29,316 nt of DNA from CAZSLC01 sp964607675 (GCA_964607675.1 CAZSLC010000023.1:1-29316); one strand, 5' to 3'. Positions 17,325 to 26,009 are shown, counted from the first letter of the stretch. Translations and numbers: made by a program. Notes: generated by a model not told the origin, from the sequence alone.

Positions 17325-18062
17325 CTAAAGTATATATCCTATCTCCTTAAAGGCATATTGAGACAACTGTCCGTTCTCTAACTCTACAATTAGACGGGCA
17401 GTTGTTTTATCTACCCCTCTGATAATCCCTTTAAACTTTATATTAGAGAGTAGATCCAAATAATAATGCTTTTCATTTAGTCTGTACATATTATCAAAAT
17501 ATAACTCATCCAAATTAATTTCTTTAGAAGAACAATAATCATCATAATAGAAAACTATAGATTCAAGTAGTAGGGCGAACTCATCTCTTATCTCTAAATC
17601 TTTTCCAAGAATTAAAGATAAAGAGGTAGGGTTAGGTGCTCCGAAAAACTCTTTTTGGTTTAAATTTAGTCCGATCCCGACAATACTTGCTGACAATATG
17701 TCATTCGAAAGGGTATTTTCTATCAACACTCCACATATTTTATTGTCATCTACATAAATATCATTGGGCCATTTGATTTTAGAGTGAACGCCACGACTTT
17801 GAAGATATTTCCAGATTCCAAGTGATGCCACTTGAGAAATAACGAATTGATTTGTAGCCAATACATTAGAGGGTTTAAACAATATAGAAAATGTAAGGTT
17901 TTCTGCACTTTTACTCTCCCACTTATTGCCCCTTTGTCCTCTGCCTGCTGTTTGAAATTCAGCAAACCAAACCGATAGATCTGGAGAATTGGGCAGCTTT
18001 CTTTGAGCTTCGCTATTGGTAGAATCAATACTTTTTAACCAATGTATATTAATATCTTTCAT
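17325..18062 (-). CDS. birA: Biotin--[acetyl-CoA-carboxylase] ligase, no DNA-binding domain
   Basis: This 245-residue class I biotin protein ligase activates biotin with ATP and transfers it to the lysine of biotin carboxyl carrier proteins. Visible motifs are STNSEA at 14-19 (substrate pocket), the biotinyl-AMP loop GRGQRG at 40-45, KWPND at 97-101, KICGVLIE at 108-115 with the catalytic lysine, and GIGLNLN at 129-135. A short C-terminal SH3-like domain follows at about 198-245. There is no N-terminal helix-turn-helix, so unlike E. coli BirA it should not act as a biotin operon repressor. It diverges from rsfS and converges on rpe with a three-base gap. Confidence 0.96.
   Translation of the reverse strand: MKDINIHWLKSIDSTNSEAQRKLPNSPDLSVWFAEFQTAGRGQRGNKWESKSAENLTFSILFKPSNVLATNQFVISQVASLGIWKYLQSRGVHSKIKWPNDIYVDDNKICGVLIENTLSNDILSASIVGIGLNLNQKEFFGAPNPTSLSLILGKDLEIRDEFALLLESIVFYYDDYCSSKEINLDELYFDNMYRLNEKHYYLDLLSNIKFKGIIRGVDKTTARLIVELENGQLSQYAFKEIGYIL
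17361..17410 (+). terminator. Probable terminator of dnaA-pepD-rpe, inside birA
   Basis: A 12-bp stem with one G-U pair (ACAACTGTCCGT at 17363-17374 with ACGGGCAGTTGT at 17394-17405), loop of 19 bases, is followed by TTTAT. It lies 40 bases past the rpe stop and within the birA 3' coding region. The long loop and short U-tract keep this from being certain. Confidence 0.5.
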
Positions 18063-18081
18063 TTGGCTGAAAATTTGTAGT

Positions 18082-18089
18082 TATATTTG
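18082..18089 (+). promoter_or_regulatory. -7 element of the rsfS-ftsH-cdsA-psd operon
   Basis: TATATTTG followed by CA matches TAnnTTTG. A TTTG at 18062-18065 with a 16-base spacer is a possible -33 element. Transcription would begin near 18096, leaving a leader of only about 12 bases before the ATG at 18108. Confidence 0.55.
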
Positions 18090-18094
18090 CAATG

Positions 18095-18102
18095 CAAAAT
18101 TA
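18095..18102 (-). promoter_or_regulatory. -7 element of birA
   Basis: On the minus strand TAATTTTG followed by CA matches TAnnTTTG. It faces the rsfS -7 element with a five-base gap, and together they form a palindrome (TTTGCA-A-TGCAAA, 18086-18098). The start would be near 18088, about 25 bases before the ATG at 18062. Confidence 0.5.
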
Positions 18103-18107
18103 GTAAA

Positions 18108-18449
18108 ATGAAAGAAATTAACACCATTGCAAATGCAATGCTCGAAAAGAAGGCTCAAAATGTTTGCTCTCTTGATCTTAGAAAAATAGGTACATCAATC
18201 ACAGATTATTTTGTTATATGCAACGCTGATTCAACAACACAAGTATCAGCCATTGCCGATTATGTTGAAGAGATGATGGAAAGTGAGTGCAAACGCAGGG
18301 TGGCAAGAATGCAAGGAAAAGAGAATGGTTTTTGGGTAATTCTTGATTATATAAATGTCGTAGTACACATTTTTCAAACAGAATACAGAAATTTTTATAG
18401 GCTCGAAGATCTTTGGGCTGATTCATCAAAAAAACAATACACTGAATAA
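18108..18449 (+). CDS. rsfS: Ribosome silencing factor RsfS
   Basis: This 113-residue protein of the RsfS/YbeB/Iojap family is known to bind ribosomal protein L14 (uL14) and block subunit joining when nutrients are short. Family sequences are visible: the core KIGTSITDYFVICNADS, then GFWVILDYINVVVHIF and the tail YRLEDLWAD. I start at ATG 18108 (MKEINTIA). An in-frame TTG at 18087 would lie inside the -7 promoter element and add seven residues without family resemblance. It is the first gene of a long operon and is followed by ftsH after two bases, an arrangement common in Bacteroidales. Confidence 0.94.
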   Translation: MKEINTIANAMLEKKAQNVCSLDLRKIGTSITDYFVICNADSTTQVSAIADYVEEMMESECKRRVARMQGKENGFWVILDYINVVVHIFQTEYRNFYRLEDLWADSSKKQYTE

Positions 18450-18451
18450 GT

Positions 18452-20425
18452 ATGAGTAGCATAGACGAACGTCCAAACAATAATAAAGGTAATAAAAACA
18501 GTAAGTTTTCTAACCCTTTGAATGGTAAAAAGCCAAAATTTAATTTTATTTGGATCTATATCTTTCTTTTTTTCGGGCTAATATACGTATGGAGATCTAC
18601 TGCAACCAGTGACCCCGTAAAGACTGAGTGGCTGACGGTAAAAGAGGAGATGATTCCCAATGGAGACATCAAGAAGATTAACTTTATCACCAACCTACAC
18701 AAAGCAGAGGTATATATCATAAAGGACAGCCTTTCCAAATATTCAAATAAATATTTTGCTGGTAAAACCCCTAAAAATGGACCTCACTTCTATTTTCAGG
18801 TCTCAGAAAGTTTCGACACCGACAACATCGAAGAGGCAAGAAACACCCTTCCAATCGAGAAGAGATTTGAAATTTCCATCGAAGAGAGGACCAATTATTT
18901 TGGAACAATTGTAGAGTGGTTTCTATTTCCTTTATTGATTTTCGGTATCCTATGGTTTATAATGTTCAGACCGATGCAAAAAGGGATGGGAGGTGGCCAA
19001 GGAGGAGGTGGAATATTTTCAGTTGGGAAATCTCAAGCAAAATTATTTGACAAAGACAATAATGTCAAGGTGACATTTAAAGATGTGGCAGGACTTGAAG
19101 AGGCTAAGGTAGAGGTGATGGAAATCGTCGATTTTCTTAAAAATCCTAAAAAATACACTGCCCTCGGAGGTAAGATCCCGAAGGGGGCACTTCTTGTAGG
19201 GCCTCCAGGGACAGGTAAGACACTCCTTGCAAAAGCAGTTGCTGGTGAAGCAGATGTCCCATTTTTCTCCATTTCAGGATCAGACTTCGTTGAAATGTTC
19301 GTTGGTGTAGGTGCCTCAAGGGTGAGAGACCTCTTCAGGCAAGCAAAGGAAAAATCCCCTTGCATCGTCTTTATCGATGAAATAGATGCAGTGGGGAGAG
19401 CCAGAGGCAAGAATGTTGGCTTCTCTTCCAATGATGAAAGGGAGAACACTCTAAACCAACTTCTTACCGAAATGGATGGATTCGGATCTAACTCTGGGGT
19501 TATTATTTTAGCAGCAACCAACAGGGCAGACATCTTAGATAAGGCCCTTATGAGGGCAGGTAGATTTGACAGACAAATCCATGTTGACCTCCCTGAACTC
19601 AAAGAGCGTCTCGACATTTTCAAAGTGCACCTGCGCAACCTCAAATTGGTAGAGGGCTTTGATGTTGATTTTCTTGCAAAGCAGACACCTGGTTTTTCAG
19701 GGGCAGACATTGCCAATGTTTGCAACGAAGCAGCCTTAATTGCTGCAAGAAACAACAAATCTGCAATTGAGAAGCAAGATTTCCTCGATGCCATTGACAG
19801 GATTGTTGGCGGACTTGAGAGAAAGAGCAAAATCATCTCCCCACAGGAGAAAAAAACAATTGCCTACCATGAGGCAGGACATGCGACTGTCAGTTGGATG
19901 CTACCAAATGCTAATCCTTTACTTAAAGTAACCATAATTCCACGAGGAAGGGCACTTGGTGCTGCCTGGTATCTTCCAGAAGAGAGGCAGATCACCACTA
20001 CAGAACAAATGATGGATGAGATGGCATCTACCCTCGGAGGTAGAGCTGCCGAAGAGATAATAAATGGTAAAATCTCGACTGGGGCCCTTAATGATCTTGA
20101 GAAAGTTACCAAACAGGCCTATGCAATGGTTTCGTATTTCGGTATGAGTGAGAAGATAGGAAATCTCTCTTTTTACGACTCATCCGATAGCGCAGGATAC
20201 AACTTCAACAAACCATACAGTGAAAAAACTGCTGAGCTGATTGATAAAGAGGCTAAGGATATTATTGAAAAATCCCATAAGACAGCACTTAGCATATTAA
20301 ACAATAATATAGAGGGATTTACAAAACTTGCAGAACTACTTCTTGAAAAAGAGGTGATTTTCAGTGAAGACTTAGAGAAGATTTTCGGTGCAAGGGTAAA
20401 ACCTCAAATAGAAGCGACAGCATGA
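18452..20425 (+). CDS. ftsH: ATP-dependent zinc metalloprotease FtsH
   Basis: This 657-residue inner-membrane AAA+ protease degrades misfolded membrane proteins and regulatory substrates. A cytosolic, polar N-terminal tail (1-30) is followed by a first transmembrane segment at about 31-48, a periplasmic domain at about 50-150 and a second transmembrane segment at about 153-171. A glycine-rich linker comes next (177-188). The ATPase has Walker A GPPGTGKT at 250-257, Walker B VFIDEID at 306-312, the pore loop FVG near 283 and the second region of homology with RAGRFDRQI. The peptidase zinc site HEAGH is at 473-477. The length matches the family. Its TGA overlaps the cdsA ATG (ATGA), implying coupled translation. 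Confidence 0.97.
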   Translation: MSSIDERPNNNKGNKNSKFSNPLNGKKPKFNFIWIYIFLFFGLIYVWRSTATSDPVKTEWLTVKEEMIPNGDIKKINFITNLHKAEVYIIKDSLSKYSNKYFAGKTPKNGPHFYFQVSESFDTDNIEEARNTLPIEKRFEISIEERTNYFGTIVEWFLFPLLIFGILWFIMFRPMQKGMGGGQGGGGIFSVGKSQAKLFDKDNNVKVTFKDVAGLEEAKVEVMEIVDFLKNPKKYTALGGKIPKGALLVGPPGTGKTLLAKAVAGEADVPFFSISGSDFVEMFVGVGASRVRDLFRQAKEKSPCIVFIDEIDAVGRARGKNVGFSSNDERENTLNQLLTEMDGFGSNSGVIILAATNRADILDKALMRAGRFDRQIHVDLPELKERLDIFKVHLRNLKLVEGFDVDFLAKQTPGFSGADIANVCNEAALIAARNNKSAIEKQDFLDAIDRIVGGLERKSKIISPQEKKTIAYHEAGHATVSWMLPNANPLLKVTIIPRGRALGAAWYLPEERQITTTEQMMDEMASTLGGRAAEEIINGKISTGALNDLEKVTKQAYAMVSYFGMSEKIGNLSFYDSSDSAGYNFNKPYSEKTAELIDKEAKDIIEKSHKTALSILNNNIEGFTKLAELLLEKEVIFSEDLEKIFGARVKPQIEATA

Positions 20426-21252
20426 AGAACATGATAATAAGGACGATAAGCGGAATCATCTTCATAGTCATTATGTTGAGTGGTTTACTTATTGATCCTC
20501 TATTATTCTGTATTATTTTTTCATTTATCTTATGTGTGATGATGTATGAGTACCTTAACATCACTATTAACCATAGACACAAAACTGCCTCGATTATCTC
20601 CATGATAACTGCATTGTCCCTATTTATTGGAACTTTCCTTATCCGAGGCAATTATGCCCCACCTTCCATTCTTTTTTTCATGCTTCCCCTATTTTGCTCC
20701 ATTTTTATAATTTTACTTTACGATAAAGACAAGGAGAGTTACAAAATATATCCATATCTCTTGAGCGGCATACTCTATATTGCTATTCCATTATCCTCAC
20801 TCAATTTTTTAGTTTTCGATACATATAGCAATTTTAGTGGGATGATACTCCTCTCCCTTTTCATCATAATGTGGGCCTCTGATGTAGGTGCTTACATTTT
20901 TGGAATATCATTTGGGCAAAAAAATGGACACAAGCTTTTTCCCTCTATATCCCCTAAAAAATCGTGGGAAGGGTATATTGGAAGTGTGTTTACCTCTATT
21001 GCAGCCGCAGTACTACTCTCATACTTCAAAGTCATACCATTCAATTTGATACATTCAATAATAATAGCACTTATAATAAACATATTCGGGACACTTGGAG
21101 ATTTAGTAGAATCTCAATTAAAACGCAATTTTGGAGTTAAAGATTCGGGGAAAATTATGCCTGGGCATGGTGGACTTCTCGACAGATTTGACGGTGTGAT
21201 TATCTCCTTCCCCATTGCGGTATGTTACATTATGTTGTTTAATTTAATTTAA
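20422..21252 (+). CDS. cdsA: Phosphatidate cytidylyltransferase
   Basis: This 276-residue integral membrane enzyme makes CDP-diacylglycerol from phosphatidate and CTP, the branch point of phospholipid synthesis. About eight hydrophobic segments are visible. The family signature occupies about 231-257: SQLKR, then KDSGKIMPGHGG (240-251) and LDRFDG (253-258). The upstream WASDVGAY (151-158) is the other conserved polar stretch. The ATG overlaps the ftsH stop. psd follows after 12 bases, so consecutive steps of phosphatidylethanolamine synthesis are grouped. The intermediate phosphatidylserine synthase gene is not here. Confidence 0.96.
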   Translation: MKNMIIRTISGIIFIVIMLSGLLIDPLLFCIIFSFILCVMMYEYLNITINHRHKTASIISMITALSLFIGTFLIRGNYAPPSILFFMLPLFCSIFIILLYDKDKESYKIYPYLLSGILYIAIPLSSLNFLVFDTYSNFSGMILLSLFIIMWASDVGAYIFGISFGQKNGHKLFPSISPKKSWEGYIGSVFTSIAAAVLLSYFKVIPFNLIHSIIIALIINIFGTLGDLVESQLKRNFGVKDSGKIMPGHGGLLDRFDGVIISFPIAVCYIMLFNLI

Positions 21253-21264
21253 AACTTAAAGACC

Positions 21265-21924
21265 ATGAAAATTCATAAAGAGGGATTCTTTTCAATTGCA
21301 CTTGTTCTCGTCTTAGCACTTGTGATTTCTGTAATATCTTTATACCTCTCCCATGGTGCTGCATACGCATGGATTATTTCTGCAATAGTATTTTCATTTG
21401 CCATTTTTGTCGTAAGTTTTTTCAGATCTCCAAAGAGGATACCAAATGGAGATAGTCAACTTATTTCCGCCCCAGCCGATGGTACAATAATAATAATAAA
21501 AGAGGTAGAAGAGGGGGAATATTTAAAGAAAAGGGTTATACAGGTGTCGGTCTTCATGTCGTTCTTTAATGTCCATGTAAATTGGTACCCTATGAGTGGA
21601 GTTATCAGTTATTACAAATATCACCCAGGAGACTACCTCGCAGCATGGCACCCAAAATCATCTGAGAAGAACGAACGCTCAACAATAGTTATAAAAAACG
21701 AAAATGGAGAGGAGATATTATTTAGACAGATTGCAGGTCTGTTTGCAAGGAGAGTAGTTTCTTATTCTGAATATGACAAAGAGGTGAAAGCAGGCGATGA
21801 AGCTGGGTTTATCAAGTTTGGCTCACGCGCAGATATATTTCTACCTCTTGGCTCTGAATTATTGGTTAAAAAAGGTGATAATGTGAAGGGGGCAGAGACT
21901 ATAATTGCCAAATTATCAAAATAA
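21265..21924 (+). CDS. psd: Phosphatidylserine decarboxylase, short form
   Basis: This 219-residue enzyme is a short-type phosphatidylserine decarboxylase that makes phosphatidylethanolamine. Two hydrophobic segments at about 8-28 and 33-52 anchor it to the membrane. A conserved APADG (69-73) and the segment SVFMSFFNVHVNWYP (95-109) follow. The self-cleavage site is Gly186-Ser187 in KFGSRADIF; in the family, cleavage there turns the serine into the pyruvoyl cofactor and gives a small alpha subunit of about 33 residues. It sits 12 bases after cdsA and 8 bases before the M20 peptidase gene. Confidence 0.95.
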   Translation: MKIHKEGFFSIALVLVLALVISVISLYLSHGAAYAWIISAIVFSFAIFVVSFFRSPKRIPNGDSQLISAPADGTIIIIKEVEEGEYLKKRVIQVSVFMSFFNVHVNWYPMSGVISYYKYHPGDYLAAWHPKSSEKNERSTIVIKNENGEEILFRQIAGLFARRVVSYSEYDKEVKAGDEAGFIKFGSRADIFLPLGSELLVKKGDNVKGAETIIAKLSK

Positions 21925-21932
21925 TATATACA

Positions 21933-23279
21933 ATGAAACATTTTATAGAACAAAACAACGAAAGATTATTAAAAGAACTTTTTGACCTCTTGAGGATTCC
22001 ATCTGTGAGTTCATCGTCATCACACAAAGAGGATATGAGTCGTTGCGCTGATAAACTCGTAGAATTGCTTTTAGCAGCTGGAGCCGATAAGGCATCAGTA
22101 CACCAAACCATTGGACACCCTGTAGTATATGGAGAAAAGATAATTGACAAAACAAAGCCGACGGTATTAGTTTATGGTCACTACGATGTACAGCCTGAAG
22201 ACCCCATTGAACTATGGAGGTCCAACCCTTACGAACCTGAAATTAGAGATGGGGCAATATATGCAAGGGGAGCAAATGATGACAAAGGTCAGTTGTTTAT
22301 GCATATCAAAGCATTCGAATATTTAGTTAAAAACAATCTTCAACGACACAATATAAAATTTATATTAGAGGGAGAGGAAGAGATTGGCTCTCCGAGTCTT
22401 GTCAAGTGGGCAAAAGAGCATAAAGAACTCCTTGCTTGCGATATTATGCTTGTTTCAGATACCACTATGATTGGAGAGAAAACCCCATCTATCAACTGTG
22501 GTATGAGGGGACTTGCATATGTCGAAGTAGAAGTTACGGGGCCAAATAAAGATCTCCACTCAGGCCACTATGGTGGTGCTGTTGCCAATCCAATAAACAC
22601 CCTTTGCACCATGATTGACAGCCTTATTGATGACCATGGGCACATTACAGTAAAAGGCTTTTACGACGACGTCGTTGAACTTAGTAAAGAAGACAGGGCC
22701 ATGCTTGGCAGAGCTCCATTTGATATTGAAGAATACAAAAAGTTCCTCGATATTGACGAAGTTGTCGGAGAAGAGGGATACACCACACAAGAGAGGACTG
22801 GGATTCGTCCATGCTTAGATGTAAATGGCATTTGGGGAGGATTCACTGGAGATGGAGCCAAAACGGTGCTACCATCAGTGGCTCACGCCAAAATATCAAT
22901 GAGACTTGTCCCAAATCAATCATTTGATAAGATTACAGAACTTTTTACAAAACACTTTCTGTCTATTGCTCCAAAAGGGGTAAAGGTAAAAGTGACACCT
23001 CACCATGGAGGAAACGGCTTTTTGATTCCAATTTCATCTCCAGCCTACAAGGCTGCTGCAAAGGCTATAAAAGAGGTATATGGGATTGAACCTGTACCAA
23101 GTAGAGGGGGTGGATCTATTCCAATCCTTGCCGACCTTCAACGCGTGTTAAATGCAGATCCTCTTTTGATGGGATTTGGGCTCGAAAGAGACACCATTCA
23201 CTCTCCAAACGAAAGTTACTTACTCTCTCAACTATATAAAGGGATGGAATCTATTGCATTATTTTATAAATATTTCTAA
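21933..23279 (+). CDS. M20 family dipeptidase
   Basis: This 448-residue di-zinc metallopeptidase belongs to the M20 group that includes carnosinase-like cytosolic dipeptidases. The metal-centre residues are H83 and D85 in YGHYDVQP, D116 in RGANDDKGQ, the glutamate pair E149-E150 in EGEEEIGSP, D176 in VSDTT and the C-terminal H423 in TIHSPNE. A dimerisation insert runs from about 195 to 350 (ELHSGHYGG-like DLHSGHYGG marks its start). No signal peptide is visible, so it is cytosolic. The substrate cannot be told from sequence. Its TAA overlaps the pyrF ATG by one base. Confidence 0.92.
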   Translation: MKHFIEQNNERLLKELFDLLRIPSVSSSSSHKEDMSRCADKLVELLLAAGADKASVHQTIGHPVVYGEKIIDKTKPTVLVYGHYDVQPEDPIELWRSNPYEPEIRDGAIYARGANDDKGQLFMHIKAFEYLVKNNLQRHNIKFILEGEEEIGSPSLVKWAKEHKELLACDIMLVSDTTMIGEKTPSINCGMRGLAYVEVEVTGPNKDLHSGHYGGAVANPINTLCTMIDSLIDDHGHITVKGFYDDVVELSKEDRAMLGRAPFDIEEYKKFLDIDEVVGEEGYTTQERTGIRPCLDVNGIWGGFTGDGAKTVLPSVAHAKISMRLVPNQSFDKITELFTKHFLSIAPKGVKVKVTPHHGGNGFLIPISSPAYKAAAKAIKEVYGIEPVPSRGGGSIPILADLQRVLNADPLLMGFGLERDTIHSPNESYLLSQLYKGMESIALFYKYF

Positions 23280-24085
23280 TGAAATACGACCAATTATACA
23301 GCGAGATTAAGAAAAAAAATACTTGTCTATGTGTGGGATTAGATACCAATCTGGATCTAATCCCTACACATATTAAATCTCTACAACACCCAATATTTCA
23401 ATTTAACAAACAGATAGTTGACTCTACTGCCCCTTATTGTGTTGCATATAAGTTAAACACCGCTTTCTATGAGGCAGAAGGGGTAGAAGGGTGGCTTCAG
23501 ATGAAAATGAGTGTTGATTATATTCGGACCAATTATCCTAATGTTTTTATAATAGCTGATGCCAAAAGGGGAGACATAGGGAACACAGCTGCTCGATATG
23601 CCAAAGCTTTTTTCGAAGAGATGGACTTCGATGCCATTACCTTAGCACCCTACATGGGAAAAGACTCGGTTGATCCATTTCTCAAATATAAAAATAAATG
23701 GGTCATTATTTTAGCTCTGACCTCAAATAGCTCGGCAGATCAATTTGAAACACTTAAATTGGAAGATGGGACTACACTTTATGAAAATGTCATGACAGAA
23801 ATGATGGATCTTTGTAGTGAATCACAAGAAAAAGTAATGTTTGTAGTTGGGGCCACAAGAGCCGAAAAATTAGCTGATATCAGAAAAATATGCCCTAACC
23901 ATTTTTTACTCGTTCCTGGAATTGGTTCTCAAGGTGGGTCTTTGGAAGAGGTTACTAAATATGGTTTGAATAAACACTGTGGATTGCTTATCAACGCCTC
24001 TCGTTCAATTATCTATGCCTCCAAAGGGGAAGATTTTGCAGTGATGGCAGCAGAGGAGGCAAAAAAATTGGGATCACTATTTTAG
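23279..24085 (+). CDS. pyrF: Orotidine 5'-phosphate decarboxylase (type 2)
   Basis: This 268-residue TIM-barrel enzyme converts OMP to UMP, the last step of de novo pyrimidine synthesis. The catalytic Asp-Lys network is ADAKRGDIG (93-101), in which K96 is the proton donor. CVGLDTN at 18-24 binds the base/phosphate, and LAPYMGKDSVDPF is the type 2 (PyrF subfamily 2) hallmark. VPGIGSQGG closes the phosphate site. The length of about 270 fits the longer type 2 group. It starts on the last base of the M20 stop codon and ends overlapping the convergent clpX by nine bases. The last codons also form the clpX terminator stem and its A-tract. Confidence 0.96.
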   Translation: MKYDQLYSEIKKKNTCLCVGLDTNLDLIPTHIKSLQHPIFQFNKQIVDSTAPYCVAYKLNTAFYEAEGVEGWLQMKMSVDYIRTNYPNVFIIADAKRGDIGNTAARYAKAFFEEMDFDAITLAPYMGKDSVDPFLKYKNKWVIILALTSNSSADQFETLKLEDGTTLYENVMTEMMDLCSESQEKVMFVVGATRAEKLADIRKICPNHFLLVPGIGSQGGSLEEVTKYGLNKHCGLLINASRSIIYASKGEDFAVMAAEEAKKLGSLF

Positions 24086-24093
24086 TGTCCCAA
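24061..24093 (-). terminator. Intrinsic terminator of tig-clpP-clpX, spanning clpX and pyrF stop codons
   Basis: On the minus strand TTGGGA-CACTA pairs with TAGTG-(A bulge)-TCCCAA around a three-base loop, followed by seven T residues (24067-24061). That is 11 bp with one bulge. The stem contains the clpX stop codon (24079-24077) and the last codons and stop of pyrF, so one sequence serves two protein ends and a terminator. Confidence 0.88.
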
Positions 24094-25315
24094 CTAATGA
24101 TTCTACTTTTGATTCTGCATATTTGAGATCTATCGTCAATCTCTTCTTATCAGAGCCGGGTGTATCGTACATCAGATCGAGCATTATAGCCTCACAAATG
24201 GATCGCAGTCCCCTTGCCCCAAGTTTATATTTAAGGGCGATATCTACGATAAAATCGAGGACCTCATCCTTAATAATCAACTTAACTCCATCCATCTTGA
24301 ACATATGCACATATTGCTTAATAAGGGCATTTTTAGGCTCGGTCAAAATGCGATGTAATGCAACTCTATCAAGTGGCCTTAGAAATGTTACCACTGGGAG
24401 TCTCCCTATTATTTCAGGGATAAGGCCATATGAACGCAAATCTTGAGGGGCGATATATTGAATAAGATCGTCAGAATTAATTTTTGTTGATTGTTCTCCT
24501 GCTGAATAGCCAATCACTTGTTTGTGAATTCTTTGTGCAATAGTTCTCTCTATTCCTTCAAATGCACCACCACATATAAATAGTATATTTTTGGTATCTA
24601 CCGCTATCATTTTTTGATCGGGGTGTTTCCTCCCCCCTTGAGGTGGTACATTTACAATGCTCCCCTCAAGCAATTTGAGCATAGCCTGTTGCACACCCTC
24701 ACCTGAGACATCTCTTGTAATTGAGGGGTTGTCGCTTTTTCTCGCTATTTTATCTATCTCATCAATGAAAACTATCCCCCTTTGTGCCCTTTCTACGTCG
24801 TAATCTGCTGATTGAAGAAGTCTGGTTAATATTGATTCTACATCTTCCCCTACATACCCTGCCTCTGTCAGCACCGTTGCATCTACTATTGTAAATGGGA
24901 CATTCAGCATTTTCGCTATAGTCTTGGCAAGGAGGGTTTTACCTGTACCAGTGGCCCCAACTAAAAGGATATTTGACTTCTCAAGATCTAAATCATCATT
25001 AGAGGTACTATCATTTATCCTTTTATAGTGGTTGTAAACTGCCACTGAAAGGTACTTCTTTGCATCATCCTGTCCTATCACATATTGATCTAAAAAATGT
25101 GTTATCTCCTTTGGGGTAAGGAGGAGTTCCTCTTTTTTAACTGGTCCTTTTGATTTTTTACTGTGTTTCACACTATCTCCAAAGAAATCTTCGATATAAC
25201 TTGACACATTCATTGCACAATCAAGACAGATAGAGGCAGAACCTCCATCTATTAGAACATCAACTTCACTTGCATCTCTCCCACAAAAGGAGCATTTATT
25301 TTTTTTCTTGTCCAT
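24077..25315 (-). CDS. clpX: ATP-dependent Clp protease ATP-binding subunit ClpX
   Basis: This 412-residue AAA+ unfoldase delivers substrates to ClpP. The N-terminal C4 zinc-binding domain has C8, C11, C30 and C33. The ATPase carries Walker A GATGTGKT at 120-127, pore loop GYVG at 153-156, Walker B IVFIDEID at 181-188, RDVSGEGVQQ at 201-210 and the RKH loop at 229-231. The length is normal. The ATG at 25315 lies inside the clpP coding end (20-base overlap), so the two are probably translationally coupled. It is the last gene of tig-clpP-clpX. Confidence 0.97.
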   Translation of the reverse strand: MDKKKNKCSFCGRDASEVDVLIDGGSASICLDCAMNVSSYIEDFFGDSVKHSKKSKGPVKKEELLLTPKEITHFLDQYVIGQDDAKKYLSVAVYNHYKRINDSTSNDDLDLEKSNILLVGATGTGKTLLAKTIAKMLNVPFTIVDATVLTEAGYVGEDVESILTRLLQSADYDVERAQRGIVFIDEIDKIARKSDNPSITRDVSGEGVQQAMLKLLEGSIVNVPPQGGRKHPDQKMIAVDTKNILFICGGAFEGIERTIAQRIHKQVIGYSAGEQSTKINSDDLIQYIAPQDLRSYGLIPEIIGRLPVVTFLRPLDRVALHRILTEPKNALIKQYVHMFKMDGVKLIIKDEVLDFIVDIALKYKLGARGLRSICEAIMLDLMYDTPGSDKKRLTIDLKYAESKVESLVGTLK

Positions 25316-26009
25316 TCTTTTTTGAAGATTTTGAATGTATTATATCAATTATTCCGTAGTCAAGAGCCTCCTGTGCTGTCATCCAATAGTCTCTGTCTGA
25401 GTCAGCAGATATCTTATCTATAGGTTGTCCAGTGTGTTCGGAGAGAATATCGTACAACTCAGCCTTTAACTTAACAATCTGGGCAGCTGCTATCTCTATG
25501 TCTGATGCTTGACCACCTGCAGATCCCATCGGTTGGTGTATCAACACCCTTGAATGTGGCAGTGCAGCTCTATTCCCCTTCTCCCCAGCAGCGAGTAGAA
25601 AGGAGGCCATTGATGCTGCCATTCCAACACATACGGTATGAATCGGAGAGGTAATTAGGTTCATAGTATCATAGATACCAAGTCCAGAATATACACATCC
25701 ACCAGGGGAGTTGATATATAGTTTTATCTCAGATTCATGATCATTAGAGTCCAAAAAGAGCAACTGAGCCTGAATTATATTGGCAACATCACTATCAATT
25801 GGAACACCTAAAAAAATAATTCTATCCATCATAAGTCTTGAGAACACATCCATTGAGGCGATATTTAACTGCCTCTCTTCTATTATGGTGGGGTTGATAT
25901 AACTGGAAACAACCTTTGAGTATTTGTCTAATGTCGTTCCACTTAATCCAAGATGTCCTTTTGCGTATTTTTGAAAATCAGTTGCCATATAACAATCGTT
26001 ATTACTCAT
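25296..26009 (-). CDS. clpP: ATP-dependent Clp protease proteolytic subunit ClpP
   Basis: This serine peptidase forms the double-ring chamber used by ClpX. The catalytic triad is S133 (GMAASMAS), H158 (LIHQPMG) and D207 (DSDRDYWM), with normal 25- and 49-residue spacing. The longest start (ATG 26009, 237 residues) overlaps the tig stop by eight bases. A second ATG at 25988 (MATDFQKYAKGH, 230 residues) resembles Bacteroidota ClpP N-termini more closely and is a good alternative. The C-terminus is lysine-rich and overlaps clpX by 20 bases. Confidence 0.96.
   Translation of the reverse strand: MSNNDCYMATDFQKYAKGHLGLSGTTLDKYSKVVSSYINPTIIEERQLNIASMDVFSRLMMDRIIFLGVPIDSDVANIIQAQLLFLDSNDHESEIKLYINSPGGCVYSGLGIYDTMNLITSPIHTVCVGMAASMASFLLAAGEKGNRAALPHSRVLIHQPMGSAGGQASDIEIAAAQIVKLKAELYDILSEHTGQPIDKISADSDRDYWMTAQEALDYGIIDIIHSKSSKKNGQEKK

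Noticed and set aside
18087..18107. Upstream TTG start for rsfS
   Set aside because: It lies within the -7 promoter element, so the codon would not be in the mRNA.
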